NCBI RefSeq assembly: GCF_022605725.1
Contig: NC_065552.1
Location: 16,696,785 to 16,760,784, forward strand
Direction of reading: 5' to 3'
Source of the DNA: Anthonomus grandis grandis
Lineage: Eukaryota > Arthropoda > Insecta > Coleoptera > Curculionidae
DNA: 64,000 nucleotides
Under the pieces are notes generated by a model. That model was not told the DNA's origin, made no database searches, and was given only the letters and a program-made list of their open reading frames with translations. Shown here one piece after another: positions 34,552-45,700 of this stretch (its first letter is position 1; the number at the start of each line of letters is the position of its first letter). Both the position numbers and the translations under genes were made by a program.

Positions 34552-35993
34552 CTAAGTTATTTCTTTCAATTTTCTTATTTCTTGAAAATTTACATTATTT
34601 ATAATAGAGGAAATTTCAATGTCTTTTCGAACATCTGTAGTTAAAAGCACACTATCATCATTCAATACATTTACAAAATCAGATACTTCCTGCAAGTTAT
34701 TTGTTGTTTTTACGTGAATTATGGTTTTGTTTATTTTATGGCTTGAGGGTGCCTGATTTACTAAATTAGACAACAAACGAGAGACAATATAATTTTTTAA
34801 CTTTTTACTCAAAATATTGCAAATGTTAGCAAACCGTACAGAATTTTCTGTATATCTATTTACAGTATTTAAAAAGTCACAAAGTCTTTGATTATAATTT
34901 AGAGCCCTTTTAAGATTAATTTTATTAATCTTATGTCGTCCTGTTGCCGATAAAAATATAACATTTGTCTGTAAACAGTCTTTAATTTTTTTTATTATTA
35001 AGTTCCATTTTGGGATATTTACCGTTAGTCAAATTATTTGTACCGCTTCCCACTATCACAAAGTCTGTTGCTGACAAGTCCTTGGTTAAGCCACTAAGAT
35101 TTTCTAGCACCTGCTCCTGTGTTGCATTAGGTTTTATAAACGATTGTATGTTAAAAACCCTGCCAATACCAGTTTTTGTCAAGGATCTGTTTAAACTCAT
35201 AACCGTTTCATCCCCCAATATGAAAATTCTGCGAAGCTTGGAAGTACTCTCAGATGAACAGTTTTTTTGAGGAGGAGAATTCACTGAAAATACAGAATCC
35301 TTGGTGGACATAGAGTTGAGTGGTGGGCAAAAATTGGTGATACTGATCACTTTATTCATATCACTAATTTTCATGGAATGGTTTTTATTTTCTTCTTCTA
35401 ATACTTTAATTGATATGATTATTTGGTTCTTGAAGATATTTACCTCTTCAATCTCCTTCTGCAGCTTTTTTAGATCTTCAATGTATCCCACATTCTCCTT
35501 CTCCAGAGTACTAATTGTAAGTATTAAATTCCTATTCAACAAACTTAGGTCATTTACCCCTTTCTCAAAATCATTTTTGCTTGTTTCAAGCGAGGTTACT
35601 TTTAATAATACTCTATCTCTCCTGTTTGCAGTTCTTGAATTTTCTCACAAACTAAATCATTTCTTTTATGTAATTTTTCAAGATGAGAAGAAAACTTTTG
35701 TTTTTTTTGTGACAGAGGCATCACCTCACTTTCAAAAACCTAACTGTTTCTCCTAAGTCTTTTAATAAATATATCCTTTCCTTTTAATTCTTTTAATAAA
35801 TCCTCGATTCTCTTTTCATACATCCCTTTTTCAGTTTCACTTTCATTATAACTATCTTGACATCCTTCAGAACACAAAATTTTATATCCTTGTATTCTGA
35901 TGACATCTGGAAATTCTATCTAAACAGCTAGGGTGAAAAACTGACTTGCACCAGACACAAATGTAATTTGAAAAGTCCTTACTCTTGCAACAC
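34552..35993 (-). pseudogene. LINE ORF1 with PHD-type finger and SGNH esterase-like domain
   Basis: Upstream, 35,993-35,880 reads KCCKSKDFSNYICVWCKSVF followed by HPSCLDRI, a PHD-type cysteine/histidine pattern. 35,542-35,330 is a coiled coil (LEKENVGYIEDLKKLQKEIE). 35,240-34,990 reads RRIFILGDETVMSLN and ATDFVIVGSGTNNLTNG, matching SGNH-hydrolase blocks I and III; the first block has GDE where the family usually has GDS. After a frameshift near 34,985 the product continues to 34,552 (VIFLSATGRHKINKINLKR and SKKLKNYIVSRLLSNL). This class of ORF1 protein binds the element RNA. The frameshifts make it a pseudogene. Confidence 0.65.
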
Positions 35994-36554
35994 TTAATTA
36001 TTACGATTGATTGTTACGATTCATTTTATAATACAGTTTATTTAAATTCAATATCTAATTTAAAACGCGAAATAAATTCCCAGCAGCCTGGCCCAGTGCA
36101 ACCACCTACTCAGTTCAATGGCAGGACAAGGCCAAGTTTCAGGGATGTCAGGTCAGTTTTGAAATACACGAGACAAACGCAGGTCAAAAAAACAAACACA
36201 CGAGTGCGGTGAACCTCGGAAAACCAAACAGACCAAACAAAACAAAACAAATCAAAACAAAACAATTGAGCAATTACCAGCAAACGCGTAGAACGAAAAC
36301 ACAACCGTTCAGCACGACTACTACGATACTACTGAACGATACTAATAACATTAAAACATATACGGCCGGTCCAACTCCCTTACAAAATACATTCATCTTA
36401 AATGTATAATCAATTGATATAAACCTTAAAACGATCATAGCTATACATCTAAGTTGTATTATATTTGGTGTAGGGGAATTTAGACCATTAATGTTACGAT
36501 AAAAACGACTTAAGTAGTTCTACTATCTTAAAAGTTATTATATTTTATATGATC

Positions 36555-36560
36555 TTTATT
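36555..36560 (-). terminator. Candidate AATAAA polyadenylation signal
   Basis: AATAAA overlaps the bestrophin stop codon. If used, the 3' UTR would be about 20-30 nt. The CR1-like LINE begins about 100 bp further on. Confidence 0.35.
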
Positions 36561-36777
36561 TAATGATATCTTCAACAATTTTTTTATCATCATCTGTTTC
36601 ATTCTCTGAAATTGTTCTATTTTTTAATAACTCAACATATTTTAGTAATTTTTGCCTTTGCTTCTCCAGGCGCTGTTTCTTGAGAAATTCAAATTCTTCA
36701 GCGTTTTCATTAAATTTAGTCTTTGAAGACATGGGGAAACTTATTTTATTTGGGCCTTCTTGTTCGTAACTATTGAT
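36556..36777 (-). CDS. Bestrophin last exon and stop
   Basis: Encodes INSYEQEGPNKISFPMSSKT, then a charged helix (EFEFLKKQRLEKQRQKLLKY) and ends at TAA 36,556-36,558. Confidence 0.78.
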   Translation of the reverse strand: MNSYEQEGPNKISFPMSSKTKFNENAEEFEFLKKQRLEKQRQKLLKYVELLKNRTISENETDDDKKIVEDIIK

Positions 36778-39700
36778 CTAAAAAATATAATAAAATTACA
36801 TTACAAGTTGATTAAGTTGACAAGATCCAAAGTTTTATTGAAAAAAATTGTTCACCTCATCAAAGAAATCAATATTGTCGTCAATTGCTATTCTTTTTAA
36901 ATGATAACCATTATTTCGTCTTTCTCTTAAAAATAGGACATTGGTTACCGCTGACCATAAAGACTCTATAAACAAATTACAATTTTTACATGAGTAAAAT
37001 AGGACTATGAATCAAATAATTTACATTTAAAAAATAAATATCTGATAATAGGACTTTAATAATCTTTAGTATACTTACTTTTTTGAGGATGGTTATGATT
37101 ATGTAAATTGGCCTAAAATAAAAATCTTTGTTACAAATTTTTATGACTTTATCGATTTGATGAATTATTTACTTCAGGTATAATTAAATCTTGGTCAGTT
37201 TTCTTGACTTTCAGGTTTTCAGCTGACTGTATAGGAATTTCTTTCATATACTGTTGAGAAGCAACAGTAAATGGTAAACTATCTGGAGCAGTTTGTTGCC
37301 AATAGTAATCTTTCATTAACTTAGGATGATCTTGATGAATTTTGTCTACAAGTAGATAACATACCTAAAATAAGTCCAATGAAAACATTTCGAAAAAACA
37401 TTATTTATTTACAGGAAAAATTATTACATTTAATGAATTGTGCGATTCTCCTCTAATTGCTCTAGGTTAATAAAATTTGGAGCTTATTAAAATTTTGAAA
37501 AAATCAAAACATTACTTTTATTGTAATAAAAGATGTGTGATACATTGTTAAAAAAATAATTGAAAGGACTATATAAAGCTGATTTAATATAATAAAGTGT
37601 TAATAGGAGAAATAGTTGATATCGCTAGAAGACGAAACGTAGTATTATCAATTTTAGTGATTATCAAATCAAATAACCAAATAATATAAAATGATTTCTT
37701 ATTCCTCATTGAGGTACGATTTCATACCAAATCAGAAATATATTTAATTCATACAATATCAATACTAGCTTTGATACTAAACATACATTTAGATCATTTG
37801 TTGTCAACGGTAAGGACAAAGACTCGTGCTCGAGTGAGAGTTTCACTGCATTTTACATTGGACGGACCAGTAGAAGATTTTTTTTACGCGTAACACTGTA
37901 GGAAGATTGAAACGAGCAAGCAGGGCCGAGCCTAGGGCATTTGCCGCCCGGGTGCAAGAGCTAATTTTGCCGCCCCTTCTGCAGTGATTTTTATAAAAAG
38001 TGTTTTAAAAAATGCTCTTACCAAAGTACAACGTTTAAAAAGAAGGGTGTAATAAAAAATCATATTGAATTAAATTCCAAACACACATATATTAATCAAT
38101 ATATCAATATTATCTATACAAAAAATATACATAAAAGCATACATTATTTACTTATATAAGTATTTCTATATTAATATGTAATTACATCGATATAAACACC
38201 TAAAGAAAATATATTTTACTTACATACTAATTTAAAGAAATTAAAAAAAGTAATTAGAACCCTGGTTTAAATGCTAACATTTACTTTTCTTGCCTTTTTA
38301 TATACAAATTCCCTAATTAGGTCGGTAACATCTAAATTAGATTCAATGTCTTCCTCAATACTTATTATTGATAAATTTGATAGTCTTGATTGTCTCATTG
38401 TGGATCTTAAGTAGTTTTTTATTAATTTTAGTTTGGAAAATGAGCGTTCCCCATGAGCTACAGTAACTGGCATTGTTAAAAATATTCTTAAAGCTACGAA
38501 TAAATTTGGAAATATGCCTTTCAAATCGTTAGCAACCAGATATATTAATATTTCTTTGGCCGAGAAAATATTTCTATCATTAATGTAAATTGATAATATG
38601 TCAATTTCATTATAGAGGTCCAATCCATTTATGTCCAGATTTTTTGTTTCAGGGTCAGTTAACTTAGCTTCTAAATTCTTACAATAGGTCATTATTTCGG
38701 TTTGGAAAATGCTTTCAAATTGTTTAAAAAGCAATTATTAATACATTATATATTATACAATTACAAATAATTCAATATGTTTTTGTAAATCGTGAAATCT
38801 CTCATCCAATTTTGAGGTTGAAATATCGAGAATATAAAAAAAAAATTACTTTAAAATTTATTTCTGGAGATTGGATTGGCTCATCCTTGTGTTCATAATC
38901 AAAAAACGTTTCTTTTTTCCTCGGTCTTATTGAGTGAATGGCTGGAAAGGAAATTTCGGCGTCTACTTATTCCGCAATTTTCTTAGATTCATTTATCACG
39001 TCTAAAAGCCCGTTTTCCGATCTCATTTGTGTCAAAAATAATTTGATTTCTTTTAGCATCTGTACAGCTTCTGGTAAAATAACATTAGACTTTTGCAGTG
39101 TTTTGCTTACTATATCAATTTTTGCCAAAATGTTGTACCAAATAACTAACGAACAAATAAATTTAAATGATTTTATTTTATTTATTAGGGACATTGCAAT
39201 ATTCTTTGCTTTATTATCTCTGCTTTCATCATTAAAACGCGTAAACAGAGCATCATACACTTTTTCTAACTCAAATCTAAGAGTTTTTATTGCCTCAATA
39301 CGGCTTTCCCAGCGGTTATCCGATAAGGGCTTTAGTGTTAGCCTGGGCAGCTCTTTTAAGAGAGCATTCCATCTGTAAGTTGAGGCCGAAAAAAAGACAT
39401 ATTTCCTGAATAATGCTAAAAAAAATTAGTTACTTCTAGAGAGCTTTTTGCTGCATCAATAACTACTAAATTTAAACTATGGGCGGCACAGGGTACAAAA
39501 AAGGCTCTAGGATTAATATTTAAAAATTTTTTTTGTAGGCCGTTGTGCTTGCCTTTCATGTTTGCTCTGTTGTCATAGCCCTGACCTCTCATATCGGCAA
39601 TATCAATATCCAGTTCTTTTAAATAATTTAATAAAAAATCTGTTAATCCCTGACCAGTAGTATTTGTAACTTTACAAAATCCTAAAAAATTTTCTCGAAT

Positions 39701-42700
39701 TTCTATACTTTTAGAACAATCATCAATAAAAACAAATCTAACAATAATGGTAATTTGTTCTTGGTGACTAACGTCAGGTGTACAGTCAAGAATGATTGAG
39801 AAATATTTGCATAATTTTAAACATTCAACAATACACTTTTTTACTTTTTCTTCTATTAAAAAAATCAATTCATTTTGTATTTTTTCTCCCAAATAATGCG
39901 GCATTTTGTTCCCATCTTTTTGGACTCTATCAATATGTTCGGCCATTAGAGAATCAAATTTTGCAATCGTCTCAATTAATTTCAGAAAATTACCGTTACC
40001 CTTATCAAATAGTTTTTGACTATTACCTCTAAAAGCTAAATTTTGTCCAGCTAAAAACGGGATAACAGATATTATTCTCTCTAAAATCTAAGTCTATCTT
40101 TTTTTTCCATTTGAAATAAATTTTGATTGATAGAGTCCACAGTTAAAACTTTTTCTATTGATTTTTTTAATTCAAGCCATTTCCTAACACTCCAAAATGC
40201 CCCTTACTGGTTTCGTGTCTTTCTAAAGTCCGAGATAAATGTCGCCAGTCACTATAGCCATTCCCCTCATTAAAACTATTATCAGAAACTTTAAATAATT
40301 TACAAGGAAAACAGTACACTGAATCTTTAGATTTTGAGTAAATAAGCCAGGTTCTAGGAACTTTTTCATTGTTAGTTAATTTTTTTTCAAAGTAAGCAGC
40401 GCTAAAACATCTATTTAAATTATTAATGGGATAATTAATATTTTTAATTTAAACAGGTCCTATTCCTAAAATCAATAATTTAATATTATCCGTTAATATT
40501 TCGGGCCAATATGCTGGATCTTTAAATCGTTCTTCATTTACCTGAATAGCTTCAATGTTCTCAGTTTGCGTATTTGCTGGCGTATTCGTCGAGTGATCAT
40601 CTTGTTTCAGTTCATCTCCTGATGGTTGTTGATCTCCATCATTTGGTTGTTCTACATCGGCATCGGCTTCAGTTGACGTCAAAGGTCCGAACATCCGGCC
40701 TTTGGCTGGTTGAAGGTTGAGGTTGTGCCGGTTGTGGGTTCGTTGATGACGCAAAAAACTTTTTTAATGAACCTGCTAACCGCCTGTCATCTTCCTCCTT
40801 TTCTAGCTTCCTTTTTCGGTATTGGGAACCAGAAAGTCTCTTTCGACCATCAGCCATCTAAATCAACCAATATTTTTTTTAGAATTAGCACAAAAATCAG
40901 ACATTACTTTTTTCAATGAAAAATTGCTTAAGGCATAAAGTTCTAAATATTTGGAAGATATTAATAAAATATTTTAAACTTACCCTTAACAACACAAACA
41001 CAATTTTTATATAAAATGTATTAAAAATAAACACTAATCGACAAGTCTTTTCTGTGTCTGTTTGTATTTTTGTTTCTTTGATCAAGCCCATTTCCTTTCA
41101 GTATTCCCTGATGATGGACACCGCTGTGTCCGAAACATATCGGGAATTATAAACCCAGATTAGGTTTAATAAAAATGGAGATTTTCATTTTACCTCAATC
41201 TACGACTCCACTGCCCTGGACTATTTCTTCACTATTTTGATATGAAGTTCTGGATGAATAAACGATTGAGATGAAAGGTAACAATGTTGTTGATGAAAAT
41301 ATTTATAATATACTATGGATTCAAAATGAAAATGTTGGGATAAGGAAGAGGAAATAGAATAATAAATACCATTTTATATTATTGGTTTGTTGCAAATTAA
41401 ATACTTACCTCAATTAATAATTAAAAATCGTAGATATTACAACGCTTATTAATACCAAATTAAACAGTGATAACAGTAAAGAAACATTTAGAAAACATCT
41501 TAATTTAAATAGGAGTTTTGAGGATTCTCAATGTTTTAACATTTATTAGTTTTTTTTACATTGCGAGGTTCAGTTGTTGGTTTATGAATATTTGGTACAA
41601 TATCCTCGTTGCAAATGCTGTTAATTAATATTGCTGGCGTCACTTTATCTTTCGCTTTAAAAATTTCATCTATTTCGTCAAAAAGAAGGGTTTTTCTATT
41701 TGCATTGTCCTATTTTCTTTCTAATCGATATGTTTTATATAGGTAGCCTGTATATTCGTAATTTTTCCGTTCCTTTCACCCCAATACCGACAAAAAATTG
41801 TTTTCATTAATTTTCACAGCTGTGGTTCCATAAGAAGTTATAATATTTTATTTGTTATCAACTGGGTTGCATATCTCTTCCTTAGTTCTAACAAAAATGA
41901 TAGCTAATATGAACAGTACAGTCAAATTATGTACAAATCAAGGTAGATAATAGCTTGAAATGAGAAATGTTCTATTAGAAATGTGAAATAATCACTGTAA
42001 AATATTGTTTCAACATAAAATATTTTAAAGATTTACGTTAAATTATTAAAGATAAAAAAAAATAAATATGTGAATTTTTAAAAGAAAATAAACTGTCCTT
42101 ATTTTCCTTAGTCGGTGATCACCAAAGACACCTAGCGATGTGTCACGCGGTATCTGACACTCTCAAAAAGAAGTAAAGTGGTCCATTTCCTCTAATAAAA
42201 AAATTGGTAGAAGTTTCAGAAATCCAACATCATCCCCGCCTTTATAGATTTTAGTTGCAAAAAACTCTAGAAAGAAAAAACCCTTTAGATATCGACTGCA
42301 TAAATAGAAAATGACTTTACAGATTTTGTTTTCAAAAGAAAAAAGTTAAAAGAGTTACAATCAAGATGGCAAAGCACTACAAAAAACAAAATAGTGTACA
42401 TGGAACGTCTTAGCGTAAGAAAAAATCATTTAAAAAACACTATAAATCATATTTTTCAGATGGAATTACAAATACATTCTGACGAAACTTACTGAAATTA
42501 AAGTTAACAAAATTGACTACACATAAGCTACAAAATGTGCTCTATTTGTGGCTAATAGGCAATGCGATGTGTTTATTACCTACCCAAGAGTGAAAAAAAA
42601 AACAAGGTCAAGTTCGACCTATTGACGCCGTACCACATTTGTCTCCTCCGACATTACCAGCTCTAACAATATAAACCGGGAGATTGATTAATGGGTACAA

Positions 42701-45700
42701 AATGACACATTTTTCACAATATTATAACATTAGCGACAACTAGGCTCCTGGCAACAATGTTAACAATGATTAACATGACCTTTAGTTTATCCACACGGGC
42801 GAGATGGAAAGAGGAGGTCTAAGGCATAAGTAATGAACTAAAATAATAATCTTTATTCAAGTATAATTATACAGCAATGGCAAATTAATATTACAGATAG
42901 AAGATAAATGCATTAGAAAAGGAAGTATACCTACGTACTAAGGTATGACAAAAAAAGACTGTATCCCCACCAGATATCGTTCCGATGCTTCCGATTTTGT
43001 ATAGGTTACTTAGGAAGGGAGAACAAATCACCAAAAGCAATATTTTTTTGGGAAGATATAGCTTGTGCAATATGAATTGTTCAATTTTTAAATACGCTTC
43101 AAGGAAATAAGAAGTAATTTTAATTTTATTTTAAAAAAGATTTTGAAATTTGTTAGGTACGTTTATTCCTTTCAGAAGTTATTATTAAATAGATTACGTT
43201 GGAGCTAACTAGGACGGTTGCGACAAAATAGAATTTTCAGATACTATCATTTTAAATTTAAAATGTTAATCTTTCCGTGTAAGTATATAAAAGAGATATG
43301 CAGCAGCTACTATTTTTAATGTTCAATTTAAGCTTAATTTTTCGAAAGGTACAGAGGGTTAACGTTTAAAAAAAGAACTAAATACCGTAATATCTTCTGC
43401 CAATATGAACTGCAATTTCTCAAACACCTTTGGAAAATATATTAAAAACTGAAAATAAAATTAGATTTAAGATCCTGTATATTAACTCACATTAAGAGCC
43501 AATAGAACACTGAACGGTCGATTGATTGTTGCGCTCTCTGAATGTCGAGGAGTAGTACTAACCGAAAAAGAAAATTAGATTGTGATGTCATAATAGCGGG
43601 TAATTTAAAACTTTATTATGACGCCAAATTTTGCTCTACTATACCGTGCATTCAAAATTAGTGATAATTGTGTAGTTCTTTTGGAAGCTATAGTAGACAG
43701 ATTGAAAAAGTGTTAAATTGCGAGTTTTTTTTTGGCTCATAATTTCTGAAAGATCCATACATTTTCTATTACATAGGTGTGGGTTTCAATAATGAAACAA
43801 AAAATATTCACAAATTTATTACTATATTATAAAAAGGGATTATAGCAGAAAATTCACAAGTTATAGAATAAAAATTAACAGTTATTCAAGCTTGTAAAAA
43901 CATTAAATAAAATATCAAACTTCATCCAAATTCCACAATGTATAAAGTTAATTTAATTAGGAACTTTATTGTATGAAGAGCAAAGTTTGCAAAGTAGAAT
44001 TTATACAGGGTGTTGCAAAAGGTTATGGTTAATGTACAGGATGTCCCATTAGTAGAAAATATTTTAACAGTAAATTCCCTTTGAAAAAAATTGAGGTTAA
44101 GTTAAATTTTCCTAGTCTGAAAGTCAATGACAACCAAGACAAAAAAAAATTAAGTGTATCACTCTGTCACTTAATTTTTTTTTTTAATTTTGGTCATAAA
44201 TTTAGCATTTATTGTTCGTTTATAATAAAATTTGGAATATGGGTTTCTTTTAATATGGCAAGTTTTAAAATTAACCTTTTTTAAAATTATGTCAGAATTA
44301 TGTTAGAGGGTTCCACAATTTGATTTTTTTTAAGTACCGTAAGTTTTTTAGGCTTTGCATAATTAAATTGTTTATTTAAGGTCTGTATTATGCAAACCGT
44401 TGTTTGAGAATATGGGAAGATGCGCAAGCCCCATGCTAAGAATTGTGCAACCTTATTTTTCCGTCCCCTTACGTCTCAGTCACTGGATTGTGGTGCCCAC
44501 TCCATAGAGTAATTAAAAGTATGAGAGGGTTCAATCCTATAGTGACAAGTAGGCATCATCTTTACCCTAAACTCGATTGCAGCGTACGGTTGCGGTCTAA
44601 CCGAACTAAAATAATTGACATTTGTCACAGTCGGTAAAATAGTCTACTGTAATACCGATCCGTCATAGAAATGAAAGGCGTGCCATTCAAAATTTTAGAA
44701 TGGCGCGAAATTTAAAATTATTGACCCATTAAATTAATTTTTAACAGCGTAAAGGCTGTGAATCTCGATCACAAACTCTAAAAAATTATGAAATAGTGCA
44801 AGTGTATTAATTTAATTTTTGAAGAGGCTAAGAGTGATAATGTATGTAATTTAAGTTTATTTTTTACATTTTTTAATTGAATTCGTTAGTTTTTTGACAT
44901 TAAATTCATCAAATTTGCTTTTAAGCTGTTAAGTTAATGCATTAACGCCCTTCAAAAAAATAAATTGTTAATAATGCACTTTTTCATTGATTTTTAGAGA
45001 ATGTGAAAGAGATTTTACAGCCCAATACGCTATCAAAAAAAGATTTAATGGGTCAGTTATGTAAGACAATATTTTAGAGATTTAAGTATAATATATTAAG
45101 TCCTATTTTGAGAATTAAATGCTTGATACTAACAATGTCAATATTACTGTTATCAACAAATTAACAAGGGTAGGGGTAGAATTAAAGTCAATTGTAAAGT
45201 AACTTTATAATTTATTGTCTTAAAAGGGATCCTGATACAATTTGTTTTTGTGCTGCTTTAGCACAACACTGTCCATGGTATGTATTTTGCTTTTTCTACA
45301 TTTTGAGGATATGATACAAAAATTACAATTTATCAAATTTATAAATTAATTATTTATAGACATAAGAACTATATTTCTCAAAAATATGCTCTAAAAATTT
45401 TACGTTTACTACCTACTTTTTTGTACAGAGGGTACCCAAAAATGTTAGGATAGTGGTAATATGTAAAAACTAACCCTGTAATTAAAATATTCTTTATGGA
45501 GAGTATGATATTAAAAATTAGTTAAGACTGATGTATACCCTAAATTCTAGATGTCATCGGTCCTTTTTCTTAAATATTCAAGGAGAATCCCTGGATCTTA
45601 CTCCCACCTTATCGAGGTGAGGTACCTCTTTGAGTAGTGACCTGGGGCCGTATTTTTGAAACCATGCGAGAATCTTCGAATGCGAATAAAGTCGAGCGGC

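Larger units (their letters stand above)
31690..36450 (-). mobile_element. CR1-like LINE, near full length, decayed
   Basis: Minus-strand non-LTR retrotransposon with an ORF1 (PHD-type finger, coiled coil, SGNH-esterase-like block) at about 35,990-34,552 and an ORF2 (endonuclease, RT) at about 34,460-31,789. Its 5' region extends towards 36,450, about 100 bp from the bestrophin stop codon. ORF1 with an esterase domain is typical of the CR1 group. No long poly-A is seen at the 3' end near 31,690. Confidence 0.75.

Noticed and set aside
35301..35756. Plus-strand open frame of 151 codons
   Set aside because: It is antisense to the LINE ORF1 coiled coil; its hydrophobic composition reflects the complement of Lys/Glu codons.
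36110..36304. Minus-strand frame MCFRSTRLL
   Set aside because: It lies in the probable 5' region of the CR1-like LINE; no domain and simple AC-rich repeats on the other strand.
38938..39378. Plus-strand open frame of 146 codons
   Set aside because: It is antisense to the hAT transposase helical region, with no family resemblance.
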